This document shows, one piece after another, positions 1 through 10,328 of a DNA stretch of 64,000 nt; positions within the stretch are counted from its first letter, which is position 1, and each line of letters opens with the position of its first letter. The notes under the pieces were generated by a model. It ran no database searches, was not told the DNA's origin, and saw nothing but the letters and a program-made list of their open reading frames with translations. This DNA comes from Branchiostoma floridae. Its lineage: Eukaryota; Chordata; Leptocardii; Amphioxiformes; Branchiostomatidae. The position numbers and the translations under genes are program-made. The DNA lies in NCBI RefSeq assembly GCF_000003815.2, contig NC_049994.1:17845356-17909355 (forward strand), written 5' to 3'.

Positions 1-123
1 ATCTGCTTGGAGATACTCACATACCAACACCTAGCCAGGTACTTATTGTAGTAAGCAAGTATAAAAGTAGCCAACATTATTAAACTATGGAGAGCAGTAC
101 CCAGGGTACAAAACACTGCCAAA

Positions 124-304
124 TACTGTAAATGCAGAAATGTTCGCAGTGGTATTATCATATATGTTCGCAGTTTTTGCGGTGACCACTTCACCACGAA
201 CTTAAAACCCCCGCGAAATTTTTCCATTATAGTACAATATGAGACTGCAGTCAATGGTGATACTGCAAATTTAAAACCACCAAAAAATAAATGCAGTTAC
301 AGTA
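124..304. mobile_element. MITE with TA-flanked inverted repeats, family A copy 1
   Basis: The element opens with TACTGTAAATGCAG and closes with the imperfect inverse ATGCAGTTACAGTA. Inside, a GTTCGC..GCGGTGA half faces a TCACCACGAAC half, so the whole sequence folds back. The same family recurs at 3621-3832, where the ends are better preserved. Terminal TA dinucleotides suggest a TA target duplication of the Tc1/mariner kind. There is no coding capacity. Confidence 0.75.
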
Positions 305-599
305 TGCTCTTCAAAACACGCCAGACTGCCATGTATCTGCTTGGAGATGCTCTCATACCAACAGTATTACTCATCCCATTGACTAAGAATACTGACAGGA
401 TCGAGGTCATGACCTCAGCTACTGTAGGGTATTTCTGGTAACAGTAGAGGGTAAAGGTCAGGTACCAGCTGTTAAACTTCCTCCTACAGTCACTTCCCCC
501 TGAAATATGATACCTCACTTTGGAGTGTTCCACTTTTTCTGTAGGGTGTATTTAGCTGTGTCCTATGTTTTTTGAGATGTTGTAGATTTGCACATATGA
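305..599. other. Sequence without recognisable feature
   Basis: No exon, RNA gene or clear repeat was recognised between the MITE and the CAAT-rich tract. Confidence 0.5.
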
Positions 600-717
600 T
601 ATTACACATGAGATCAATCATTCTATCAGTCAATCAATCAACCAATCATTTAGCCAATCAAGCAAGTAATGACTCTAGTCAGTCAACCAATCAATCAAGA
701 AAGCAAGCAGTCCTTCT

Positions 718-751
<34 letters not shown>

Positions 752-790
752 CTTTATTGCACAAAGGTAGATTTCATCGGCAAGTTGTCA
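600..790 (-). repeat. CAAT-repeat tract, probable LINE 3' end on the - strand
   Basis: A degenerate then perfect (CAAT)n run, about 719-750, leads into ACTTTATTGCACAAA. Read on the - strand this is a TTTGTGCAATAAAGT end followed by a (GATT)n tail, the layout of a CR1/L2-type LINE 3' terminus with a microsatellite tail. No reverse transcriptase coding remains. The LINE assignment is inferred from the tail alone. Confidence 0.4.
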
Positions 791-1195
791 TACAATCCAT
801 ACATTTCATGTGATGTCAATGTGTCTTGCATACTTGTATGAAGCCACATTTGAAAAATTGAAGCCACTCTTAGTCAAGTATATCATATTTTGAAAACTTG
901 ATTTCTGTACGAAATTTTCTCAAAATGTAGAAAGAAAGAAAAATGTCACTGTCATCCATTTCAATAATTTTTGATTAACTTTTTAATGAATTTTTAGAAT
1001 ATTTCATGATATGCCTTGATTTAAAATGATATTTTTATGTTCACTGAACAATAAAAGAGAAATATATGATAATTGCATTTATCAGAATTTGGATGCAAAG
1101 AGAGTCCCAAGTTTCGCTTCAGTACATTCCATAATTATATTTCCTAAGATTGCAGCTTATCAATTTACACACTTTGCTTCTAGGGATTTCCTATT

Positions 1196-1635
1196 CCCTA
1201 AGCCCTGCTGTAGGCTGGATGGCCTAGGAAAAAAATGTTGTGTTTCTTGTTTCAGAAAAAAAAATTTAGAGTCAGTAGGTAGGGATTACCTTTTTTTCCT
1301 TTATTTTTTTTAGGCTGGCCAAAACTCTAGTGTGACATATTACATTACAGTTGAACAAAGTAAACTGAATTGCATGAGGACACTAAGTGTCTGTCAATGT
1401 CAAACTTTAATTTTGTGCATAATAGATACATTTATTCTTCCTTAAGTAGGACTAGCACTGCCTTGAAGCAGTGTTTTACTTGAATAGGAAGCAGGCTGAA
1501 TAAAAATTCTAACTGGGACCCGTGACTCCACTGCCCATGCAAAAAAGTCTAGGGTCGGCAGGTTTTTCTAGGGTAGATCGGGAAACAGGAAACACAACAT
1601 TTTTTTTCCAGCCCTAAGCCCTTGCTGTAGGCTGG
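1196..1635. mobile_element. Fold-back element flanked by a long direct repeat
   Basis: Arms around 1219-1250 (AAAAAAATGTTGTGTTTC) and 1585-1611 (GAAACACAACATTTTTTT) are inverted relative to each other. Outside them lies a direct repeat: CCCTAAGCCCTGCTGTAGG at 1196 and the same sequence with one extra T at 1612, continuing through GCTGG. That 23/24-bp repeat could be an unusually long target duplication. No open reading frame of note lies inside. Confidence 0.5.
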
Positions 1636-2455
1636 GAGAAGCGCAGGTTTCACAATTAGATTTCTGTTATTCTGGCAGCGCAGCGATGCAAATTTCAATC
1701 ACTCCGTACAGAAAGCTGTACTTACAGAATTCAATTTGTCTGCAATTCGGGCAGGTCCATTCCAAGTACAGTTGTATTCTAATGGTCGGAGTGGTGAAAA
1801 TAAAATTAAAAAGTTGATAATTAGATGTTTGACTCTTTAACTTTTTCTAGCATAACGGTTTCATTTTTTTAGTTAATGATATTTTAATATAGCTGTTGAA
1901 ACTGAGTGGTACTTGTGATTTTTTAAAAAATGTTTACGTTTGAGTGGTTGTTTGCACTTTTGTAACCCCTGCAGACGCTATATTGTCTGGTGCCTCAAAA
2001 TGTTTATTCACTAAATGTCTACCATCACGTACTGTACACAGGATTTCTCATGCCTTGAATGTAAGGATTTAACATTGTGTATCACACCACAAATTTCTCT
2101 CTGGTTATTACACAGCAAGATATTTCATACACCAAAGGAAAAAACAAAAAATAGTGTTTATGTTGTGTTGTATACACTTACCATATATGTTATTGTATAG
2201 CATGAATATCTAATATGCATTCCTGTCAATGCTTCCACCCCCATGAGGAAGGAATGGTATGTCCCACATGTTGGATAATTGATTTGAATTGAGCTCAGTC
2301 CCTATATCAGATCTCAGTCAGCGTGTTAAGCTCTCGCCGAGCCGCTTTCAAAACCCTGCTGGAACTGAGGGTATTTTACCGGAATTGAGTGTTGAATTCC
2401 AGGAACTGAGCGATATTTCCTTGTTTGTGCAGCGGAGGCTGATTCCGAAGCAGAC
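1636..2455 (+). other. 5' flank and probable 5' UTR of the chimaerin gene
   Basis: No repeat or ORF of note. The last 60 bases before the ATG at 2456 are open in the chimaerin frame, with an in-frame TGA at 2393-2395, so the ATG at 2456 is the first possible start in this exon. No TATA box or initiator could be assigned with confidence. Confidence 0.4.
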
Positions 2456-2495
2456 ATGGACTCGGATTACGAACCGCCGCCATGGAAGTCATATC
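2456..2495 (+). CDS. CHN: Chimaerin, coding exon 1 (N-terminus of SH2-containing form)
   Basis: Chimaerins are Rac GTPase-activating proteins that respond to diacylglycerol and act at membranes downstream of receptor signalling. This exon reads MDSDYEPPPWKSY plus one base, then a GTGAGT donor. Vertebrate alpha2 and beta2 chimaerins have a matching N-terminal stretch of the form EY-PP-WKSYLYQLQQ. The exon ends in phase 1 with C; joined to TG of the exon at 43649 it makes the expected Leu. An in-frame TGA at 2393 precedes the ATG, so the start is well supported. The following intron is about 41 kb and contains four TRIM-NHL genes. Confidence 0.9.
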
Positions 2496-2659
2496 GTGAG
2501 TACAACATTGTTTCAGTCTTTACTTTATTTGTGTGGAACTAGTTGGAGTTCGTTATAACTCAAAATCGTAACCGCATTTTATTGTTTGATAGCTCTTCCA
2601 GTTTCAGGTCCGTTATGTAGACCAATCATAATTTCTTAACTTTATAATTATGGTGCATA

Positions 2660-3540
2660 TACTAGTACTACACTACAGAAAATGACATTGCATTTTGGTC
2701 TACAATGAAGGTATGACATGTACAGTCATTACATGTCTTTGTCTTATCTAGTTGTGTCTGTTTTCTAATGATTTTTTCTCAGTGTTTGATCATAAGCTTT
2801 TCATATTACTTGAATTATAATGTTTTCACCAGCATACAGTCTGTTATTTATATGATACTACGTATAACAGTAACTATTGCATTTTGGTCTACAATTGAGG
2901 TTTGACGGTCATTACATGTCCTGGTCATATCTGCAGTTTTCTAATGATTTTCCTCAGTTTTTGATTATATATGAATTATAATATGTTTGCAAGCATACAC
3001 GGTTATTTATATGATACTAACGTATACTTATGCAGACGATTGGCAAAGCTTGAGACCCATTTGTGGGCTTGTTTTTGTTTGTAAAGGCCAAAGGTGGTAA
3101 ACAGACTGGTATGGCCCTCGCTCACAGTAAATAGTTTTCACTTTAGTCTATCAAATCAAAGCAAATTTAGTCTCTTGATAATTCAGACATACAAAGGTTC
3201 CATATGTAGAACCCATGTCAGTCTGTAGGTCTCAATACTAGGCAAAGTGGTGTATGGTATATGATATTGTGTAAGGTGATAATATCAATATTATGATATG
3301 ACAAATACAGAAATATCTGTGCTCAGACTATAGAATTTCACTCTGCTATGGATATACCATACTTTCCAAGACAGAAATTTTTACAATTTATAGTAATGTC
3401 TGAATAGATCAATCCCCCAAGTCAAGTTAGAATAAGCTATCTGTCTCTCGATGATTCAGACGTATACAAAGGCTCCAAATGTAGAGCCCATGTCAGTCTG
3501 AGCCGAGGGAGACAGTGAGCAATTCAGAGCTCGGCACTGA
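2660..3540. repeat. Two diverged local duplications
   Basis: The stretch starting GCATTTTGGTCTACAAT near 2690 recurs near 2879, and the stretch with CAGACATACAAAGG near 3185 recurs near 3460 as CAGACGTATACAAAGG. Both pairs are imperfect and non-coding. Confidence 0.55.
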
Positions 3541-3620
3541 TTGGAATTGTCTGGTATCCAATAATGACTCATGCTGTCTCAGTAGTAGCGATAGAAATTG
3601 GATTTATTTCTATATCCATT

Positions 3621-3832
3621 TACTGTAAATGCAGAAATGTTCGCGGTGGATTAATGTTCGCGGTTTTCGCGGTGACCACTTCACCGCGAATTTAAAACCA
3701 CCGCGAACATTTTTCTACTATGATGTTAGATTGCAGTCTGTGGTGTTACCGCGAACTTAAATCCACCGCGAAAAGTCCTTTTTCCCGCTACCGCGAAATT
3801 AAATCCCCGCGAACTTAAAAACATTTACAGTA
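3621..3832. mobile_element. MITE with TA-flanked inverted repeats, family A copy 2
   Basis: The termini TACTGTAAATG and CATTTACAGTA are perfect 11-bp inverted repeats, extended internally by TTCGCGGT / ACCGCGAA pairs. The outer TA on both sides is consistent with a TA target duplication. It is the better preserved relative of 124-304. No coding content. Confidence 0.8.
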
Positions 3833-4574
3833 TGCTGAGTGACTGCCTTGACATTACTTATCCTAGGCTTGATTGATCTTTGTTTGTAAGTCTTGGTAAG
3901 AAAAGATTGTTGCTTTCGTGGTAACTTTCAGTTGAAAATTAAAAGAGAAAGTGCTTTGCTAAATGCTATAGACTTTTAAGTATCTACCTCTTAGCCCTGA
4001 AGAAATAATTTCTAAGTCATATTTTAGGAAAATTTATTTATTTATTTAAGAATATTCAGGGTGGTCCCTTGATTAACTGACTTACAAAAAACAGAATTGA
4101 TATACAAGAAAATCATTACTAACATGGGATCATCAATACACAATAAAACAACATAAAGTACATGTAGTAATTTATACACATGTACATGTAGTACGAAACG
4201 TTCAAACCCCTTTTCTTTAAAATGACTGGGCCAATATTTTTGCACCACTTTTTTCTACATGCATTTCAATTGGAAAATACAACTGCCAGCTTGAAAGATT
4301 TTATCTTTACTATATATTGACAATGCATGCGATTTTTATTACCATTATTAGACTAGAAATTAGTAGAATGCACTATTATGACAGTTATAGGATCCATTAT
4401 TATATAATTTATTATAATCCCCTTTTTAGATGATGACAGATGAAGTCCCATTATAGGACAGTTATGAGGGTAATTGGGGGCCAATCTTTTTATGGATTTT
4501 ATTATCAATTATTCATGACATCGAGCAAAATAATGACAGACCATCAATACATCAACATACATTTGTATATACAG

Positions 4575-4785
4575 AACTGTAATTCCTGATTTTTTCAGTG
4601 TACTTTTATGTCCACGGTTTTCACGGTGACGACTGCAACGTGAACTTATTCTTACTGACAACAAATAGTACAAGTGTCTTTTTTACATGCACCTGCTGCA
4701 ACCATGAACGTTTAGTTCCGAGAACAAGTTAAATATTCTCAGACCGTGAAAGTTTGGTATTGAGAAGACAAAGTGAATTACAGTA
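4575..4785 (-). mobile_element. MITE family B, inverted copy
   Basis: The ends ACTGTAATTC and GAATTACAGTA are inverted. The body, with CACGGTTTTCACGGTGAC near the left end and GACCGTGAAAGTTTGG near the right, is the reverse complement of the element at 46010-46208. The family resembles family A in its TACTGTAA ends. Confidence 0.7.
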
Positions 4786-5270
4786 CTAGTATATAATATT
4801 GCTTGTTTCTTAATCTGTAGAATGTTGTTCACAAAAAGTGTCTTATGTTCTTGATAAGTAAGGTAAGGTAAGGATGTATATACATGTACAGTACATGTAT
4901 ACTGTACCTCGTAATTGGTGCCAACTTGTAATTGCTTGACCATAATTACAGAATCCAGAAATGGGTCACAAATGGCAGGTATTGTTTCCATGGCCGTTCA
5001 GTATTCAAATTGACATTCATAAGGCAGGGGTCAAGGCAGGGGTCTGGTATCTGAAAATGAATGTTTATGATAAGTTGATAGGGCTGGTATGTACATTTAA
5101 TTTGATCATACTTTTAATGGTGCCAACTTGTACATGTACATGTAATTTTCAGATCATACAGAATCCAGACTTATTGGGTCAGAAATGGCAGACATTGTTT
5201 GCGTGGCCATTACGTTAGGTATCCAAACTGACATAATTGTCCCCTGTTACTGTGTTAGTAATTGCTAATG

Positions 5271-5960
5271 ACGGCTGGTGGCTTTTTACAGAGATAGCAT
5301 CTCCCCTAGGCCTCCTGGTGTGTAAACTGCTTATTGTTGGAACCTGAGAATGATCCTGACCTTGGTGGTGTTTCTTGTCTGTTTCACACAATAGAACCAT
5401 TAGTCTTTTGTTCATTATGCTTCGCTGGTGGTAAGCATGCCAGCTTCTAGCTTACTCTGAGAATTATAACACAATATAATTGTGAAATGGACAATGTAAT
5501 TTCAACAGATTTTATATATATAACGTTATAGATAATGAGGACATAACAATGAAGACATCAATGTTAATCAAAGCCAATAGTCTTTTGAGAGTGAAAGCTA
5601 TACTTCTTCCGAAAAAATGACGGCTGGTGGCTTTTTGCCGAGATACCATCTCCCCTCCCGGTGTGTAACCTGGTTATTGTTGGAACCCAAACACTTTCCT
5701 GACCTCGGTGGTGTTTCTTGTCTGTTTCACACAATAGAACCATTAGTCTTTTGTTCATAATGTTTCACTGGTGGTAAGCGTGCCAGCTTCTAGTATACTC
5801 TGAGAATGATAACACAATATAATTGTGAAATGGATAATGTTTTTATTATTCCACAGATTTTGCTCATACTGCTTACTTACAAATGTACTGTAGTATGAAT
5901 AATGATGAGGACATATAACAATGAAGACATTACTGTCAACCAGACAAATAAGATGAATAT
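5271..5960. repeat. Tandem duplication of about 350 bp
   Basis: The ACGGCTGGTGGCTTTTT block at 5271 recurs at 5620. Both copies continue through TGTTTCTTGTCTGTTTCAC and AATAGAACCATTAGTC to the ACACAATATAATTGTGAAA stretch. The short ORFs on the - strand in each copy are products of the repeat and are not treated as genes. Confidence 0.75.
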
Positions 5961-6269
5961 GAAATATGAATATAAAAAAAGTTAATGAAAACATTTTAGT
6001 TTTATAAAATGAATATGTATGGAGGATTTTTGTTTGACAAATTAGACATAAGACTTACAAGTAGTTGCAAGTGGGCTGAAAAAGCCAGCCAGTGATGGGT
6101 TAAAGTAGTTTGGCCTTAGGCTAAAAGCAGGCAAAAGTCAATTATCCAAAATCACCAGTGTTAAAGTGATTTATCTGTTATTTGTCACATTGATCCATCC
6201 CATAATTGTATCAGATCCGTACAATTTTTGGTTTGTATATGTTTTCACACCTATACATTTGTAGATCCT

Positions 6270-7128
6270 CTGATACACCTAATGTGGATTCTTATTGTTG
6301 TTGTTTTTGAGGTCCTGAAAATGAGGTCTAGTTCCCTAGAAGTAGTCTTAGGTACTACAGCAATAATAGGTCTACACCCTTTTCCTGAAAGTAGCGTGGT
6401 ATTTTATATGGTGAACTTTGATCCTCGACTTAAACTTAAATCTTGGTTCTACTGCTAGTTCTGGGAGTCCTTCCCCTGGTCATGCCCTGATTGCCTATTG
6501 ATTGTTAAAAAAATGGGAAAAATATATGAGACATTAAACTGCTGTGCACTAGTGCCCCCTAGTGAATAAGCAAAGAACTGCATTCACCATGTCCAAATCA
6601 ACTACAACTTTACTGCAGAGGAGCGTTTAATTCCCCATTTGATACCAGTCACCTGAATGCCTGTTACAATAGGAAACAAACAGGCTTTAACCACCTGTCA
6701 GTACTACTGTTTACTGATGCGTTTATAATGACAGATGGGTTGTACCAAGTCACCCATCAGTATGGGGGGTCATGGCTTGCATGGTCACTTACTGCATGCT
6801 ATTATTTTATAAAATAATTGATAAAGGCTTCAAGTTTGAGTAATTTTCTTAATCTTGTTTAAAAAATAAATGTGTAAGTTCGGTTCATTTCTATGCCTTT
6901 TGATATGTTTTTTTTAAACATCTTTTAAGCCATAAGAGGGGTATGGGTAAGGGTAAGGAATCATTCTCCCTAGAGATTCTATTTTAGCATGTTACCTAGA
7001 CTTTATGTCAATACAAGCCACAAACACCCATTGTCTGCCTCATTTTGGGGCTTTGTGCTAAACAATGAAATGTTCCAACCTGGCACTTGACTGGAGATTG
7101 GGCAGAGTCACTGTTCCAAAGCACAATC
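6270..7128 (+). repeat. Duplicated upstream region of TRIM-NHL copy 1
   Basis: Two blocks are shared with other TRIM copies. About 6270-6600, which includes AGTGCCCCCTAGTGA, matches 10780-11135 and 17310-17650 upstream of copies 2 and 3. About 6590-7128, which includes GAGGAGCGTTTAATTCCCC and GTTGTACCAAGTCACCC, matches 22171-22296 plus 25758-26185 upstream of copy 4. The second match is interrupted by a LINE only in copy 4. The promoter presumably lies here, but no TATA box was assigned. Confidence 0.75.
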
Positions 7129-8961
7129 ATGGGGTCTGTGCCGTCCAGTTTGAAGAGAGAAGTTCATGAAGAACTGTCCTGCAGCATCTGCCTGGAGCTG
7201 TTCACCAGGCCCAAGGTACTGCCCTGTCAGCACACCTTCTGTCAGGACTGTCTACAGGACCATGCAGAGGTTAAAATACCTTTCCAGTGCCCAAACTGCC
7301 GTCAGCAGGTCAGACTGCCATCCCAGGGGGTTGCGGGTTTGCCGGACAGTCACATAGTGGCCAACATGATTGAGAAACTCCAAAAACAAGAAAATCACTT
7401 AGAAGAAACAAGGGAGCAAGCCCAGTCTGAAAACAGGTGCAGTATTCATCCCACAGAGGAGGTCAAGCTCTACTGTAAACAGTGTAACATGCCAGTTTGT
7501 ACTGAGTGTTGTGAAGAAGGCCATGATGGACATCCGACCACAGGCCTTAAAAAAGCTGCACAGGAAAGGAGTTCTACTATCCAGGTCTTGATCAATGAGG
7601 GAAGGAACATCATGGAAAGTTATTTAAGCTTCCTCAAAAGCCTGAGGGAAGAAGAGAAAACCCTGAATGAACAGAAACAGCAGACAGACAACATCATCAT
7701 TCAGGCCTACAACCAAATGGTGATGAAACTTATACAAAGAAAAGACCACCTCTTGTCTGAATCAGGAGAAAAACACACACAAAACTTGGACAAAATACAG
7801 ACTGAAAGGGACCGAGTGTTGGCAGATGTCAATGAACTATCTGCTGCCTGTGATTGCGCAGAACAAGAACTGCAGCTTGGATGGGTCAAGATTCTCAGTC
7901 AGCAAACCGCTTTGACAGAGGTGGTAGGAAAGTACAGAGGAAAAGCAGCACCAACTCCTGTACAAACCCAGCCTGCTGTCTTTCAGCCCACAGACACCCC
8001 AGTGCCAGTATTGGGACATGTGATGGTCCAGTCTCTCCCATCTGCACCGATCCCAGCAGCACCTGCATCTAGTAATGATGCAGCAAGGGGCACAGGTCAT
8101 CACAATGGTAACCAAAAGCAAGGGGAGCATCAACCTCAGAAGTTGTCATTTGGTGGAGAGGGATCAGAAACAGGACAGTTTCAGGGTCCATCCAGTGTTA
8201 CAGTGTCAGGTGAAGGGGAGGTCTTTGTAGCAGACCAAGGGAACCAGAGGATCCAAGTCTTCACCCTACAGGGAACATTTGGGAGAGAGTTCCCAACAGT
8301 CGTTTCAGGTGAAGAGAAGATGGATCCACATGATGTGGATATGGATGGGGAGGGGAACCTGTGGGTGGTTGGGAAGACAGACTCTGCTGGGTTTGCTGTG
8401 CAGTACAACAAACTGGGCAGGGTGCTCAGGAAGTTTGACCTACAGGAGACAGGGTGGAACAGAGGAGTTGCCGTGGACACCAGGAGGAACCACATCCTCA
8501 TCACACAGACCACAAGAGATAGGGACAACAAACATGGCGAGGTGCAGGTGTACAGGCCAGATGGGACATTTGTAAGAACTGTGGGTCAGCAGCAGGGGAT
8601 GAAGCTTCCACAGTATATCACTGTGGACGGGGAAGGGAACATTCTTGTGTCAGACTGTCAAAGGGACCGTGTCTATGTGTACGACGAGGATGGACAGTGT
8701 CTGTTCTCGCTGTTTGTAGATTTTGAAAATGATGATCAGCTGCATTTGGACTATGCCAGTGGCATCTGTACAGACAGGGCAGGTAACATCATCGTGGCAA
8801 ACACAGGATACAACCGTGTGGAGATGTTTAACAAGACAGGAAAATTCCTCAAACACATCACTACAGACATAATGAGGCCATGTGCTGTTGCCATGGCAAT
8901 ACAGGGACAGCTGGTAGTGACTGATTATAATGGCAGAGTCAGTATATTCCAGAACCTCTGA
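7129..8961 (+). CDS. TRIM-NHL protein, copy 1 (predicted RING E3 ubiquitin ligase)
   Basis: A single-exon gene of 610 residues. It has a C3HC4 RING (Cys18, Cys21, Cys33, His35, Cys38, Cys41, Cys54, Cys57), a B-box 2 (Cys104, His107, Cys116, Cys119, Cys124, Cys127, His132, His135), a coiled coil at about 145-270, a Pro-rich linker, and NHL repeats from about 338 to the end. TRIM-NHL proteins are ubiquitin ligases whose NHL propeller binds protein or RNA partners. No filamin domain is visible between coiled coil and NHL, unlike TRIM2, TRIM3 and TRIM71. The ATG at 7129 is chosen because all four copies share MGS..S there; the frame extends upstream only to a TTG. MGSVPSS fits an N-myristoylation signal. 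The fifth NHL blade is diverged. Substrates are unknown. Confidence 0.93.
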   Translation: MGSVPSSLKREVHEELSCSICLELFTRPKVLPCQHTFCQDCLQDHAEVKIPFQCPNCRQQVRLPSQGVAGLPDSHIVANMIEKLQKQENHLEETREQAQSENRCSIHPTEEVKLYCKQCNMPVCTECCEEGHDGHPTTGLKKAAQERSSTIQVLINEGRNIMESYLSFLKSLREEEKTLNEQKQQTDNIIIQAYNQMVMKLIQRKDHLLSESGEKHTQNLDKIQTERDRVLADVNELSAACDCAEQELQLGWVKILSQQTALTEVVGKYRGKAAPTPVQTQPAVFQPTDTPVPVLGHVMVQSLPSAPIPAAPASSNDAARGTGHHNGNQKQGEHQPQKLSFGGEGSETGQFQGPSSVTVSGEGEVFVADQGNQRIQVFTLQGTFGREFPTVVSGEEKMDPHDVDMDGEGNLWVVGKTDSAGFAVQYNKLGRVLRKFDLQETGWNRGVAVDTRRNHILITQTTRDRDNKHGEVQVYRPDGTFVRTVGQQQGMKLPQYITVDGEGNILVSDCQRDRVYVYDEDGQCLFSLFVDFENDDQLHLDYASGICTDRAGNIIVANTGYNRVEMFNKTGKFLKHITTDIMRPCAVAMAIQGQLVVTDYNGRVSIFQNL

Positions 8962-8983
8962 ATCTGAGTCAGGTGATAACATG

Positions 8984-9859
8984 CATTGGCATAATACCGG
9001 TCATAAGCCTTATACCGGTCGATTAAAAATAGTGGAACTTAAAGAGATCTGCACGTGCAACAATAGTTATTTCTGAGCTGTGCACACTTCAGACATCTAG
9101 GTGTCCAATACATAATTTACAAAGCATCGATAACAATGCATTCGAAGACAACAAGGCCAAAAGTTTTCAGGTCATTTTCGGGGCAGGCGAGCTCGTCGTG
9201 GGACAAACACACTGTCACGTTCATCGCCAGGTTTGTAGATAATAATCACATGTGCTCACGGCACAAGACGAGCATGATTCAACAGCAAGCTTGAATTTCT
9301 TTTGGTGACCTACAACTCGTGTAAAAGTGTGAGGAATCGTTGCATTATCGCCCGGATCTACGACTGAATGGGTCAAATTGAACGTACGCCGCCATTTTCC
9401 CGCCATTTTTAATGCTACGGCCAGCAGTAAAGTTTTACGTCATAGCGGTTGTGACGGACCAAAATTAAATGAAAATTCTTGTCAGTATACGCCCATTTTC
9501 TCATGAATTTTTGTATGCTCATGCAGATTTTTGTTTTGTGCAACTACTAACAGGAAAAAAAGGAACAACAGAGGATGTATAAAGGTACATAGCGGCAGTT
9601 AATTGTGCCGTGTTTCGTTCGACCGGTATAGTGCACCCCCTTCCAACCACGCGCCCGTTCTCCGTGCAATTCCGCGGTGTGTTCCAATTACGATATTATG
9701 TTTTTAGCAGGACCAGAGAGACAAAATAATTTACACAGAAGAAGTGGCAAAGGTAAGCTGTAACAGCAACATGTAACTGGAGAAAATGATGCGTTGATCA
9801 TTTGCCAAATTAGCATTGCTTGAGAAATTGCCGTAAACCGACCGGTATTATGCCAATGG
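8984..9859. mobile_element. Non-autonomous DNA transposon with 19-bp inverted ends
   Basis: CATTGGCATAATACCGGTC at 8984 is the exact inverse of GACCGGTATTATGCCAATG ending at 9858. Flanking ATG on both sides may be a 3-bp target duplication, but this is weak. The interior of about 840 bp has no recognisable transposase, so the superfamily is not assigned. It inserted 22 bp downstream of the TRIM copy 1 stop codon. Confidence 0.75.
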
Positions 9860-9890
9860 ATGTTAATGGAACTTTATCAATCTGTAGACT

Positions 9891-10057
9891 TGAAACAACC
9901 AGAGGGGCGAGTAAGAACAGAAAGAAACAACATGCCCCCTACCCGGAATCGAACCGGGGTCGGCAGATCACAAATCACGAACGCTATCACCGTCGCCACA
10001 AAAGCACTAGTGCCCTTGGGTAAGGACGATAGGCAGTACTTGAACACCACTGTTACA
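9891..10057 (-). repeat. LTR of the miniature element (3' LTR in - orientation)
   Basis: It runs from TGTAACAGTGG to GGTTGTTTCA on the - strand and matches 10162-10328 base for base on inspection. Box B GGTTCGATTCC is at 9945-9955 inside a perfect 5-bp stem, 7-nt loop (9942-9958). The A-box-like TGGCGACGGTGATAG is at 9984-9998. Confidence 0.85.
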
Positions 10058-10161
10058 CTACTCCCCCTTTTCTTCAAGATTCGTCCTCGAATCTCCGAGT
10101 TCGACATCCCTGTGTGGCACATCCGCTAGCCTGTTACTCACAGGGTCGGCATGGGAACCAG
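10058..10161 (-). other. Internal region with primer-binding site and polypurine tract
   Basis: On the - strand it begins C then TGGTTCCCATGCC (about 10143-10160) and ends with GAAGAAAAGGGGGAG (about 10061-10075). Only 104 bp lie between the LTRs, too short for any gag or pol. Confidence 0.8.
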
Positions 10162-10328
10162 TGAAACAACCAGAGGGGCGAGTAAGAACAGAAAGAAACA
10201 ACATGCCCCCTACCCGGAATCGAACCGGGGTCGGCAGATCACAAATCACGAACGCTATCACCGTCGCCACAAAAGCACTAGTGCCCTTGGGTAAGGACGA
10301 TAGGCAGTACTTGAACACCACTGTTACA
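10162..10328 (-). repeat. LTR of the miniature element (5' LTR in - orientation)
   Basis: Same sequence as 9891-10057, followed on the - strand by the primer-binding site at about 10143-10160. The flanking GACT at 10329-10332 pairs with 9887-9890. Confidence 0.85.

Larger units (their letters stand above)
9891..10328 (-). mobile_element. Terminal-repeat retrotransposon in miniature with tRNA-like LTRs
   Basis: Two direct repeats of 167 bp (9891-10057 and 10162-10328), which I read as identical, bracket 104 bp. On the - strand each LTR runs TG..CA. Just inside the 5' LTR is TGGTTCCCATGCCGACCC, a primer-binding site that resembles the complement of a tRNA-Glu 3' end including CCA. Just inside the 3' LTR is GAAGAAAAGGGGGAG, a polypurine tract. 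GACT flanks both sides as a 4-bp target duplication. There is no coding capacity. Each LTR contains a T-arm hairpin with a consensus B box and a near-consensus A box. Identical LTRs imply a recent insertion by proteins supplied in trans. This element is unrelated to TRIM proteins despite the shared acronym. Confidence 0.88.

Noticed and set aside
7837-8531. - strand ORFs inside the TRIM genes
   Set aside because: They recur in the same relative place in each paralogue because of the conserved coding sequence on the other strand and have no family match.
9942-9998. tRNA gene on the - strand
   Set aside because: The T arm and both boxes are present, but there is no acceptor stem and the anticodon stem does not pair. 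It is part of an LTR present twice.
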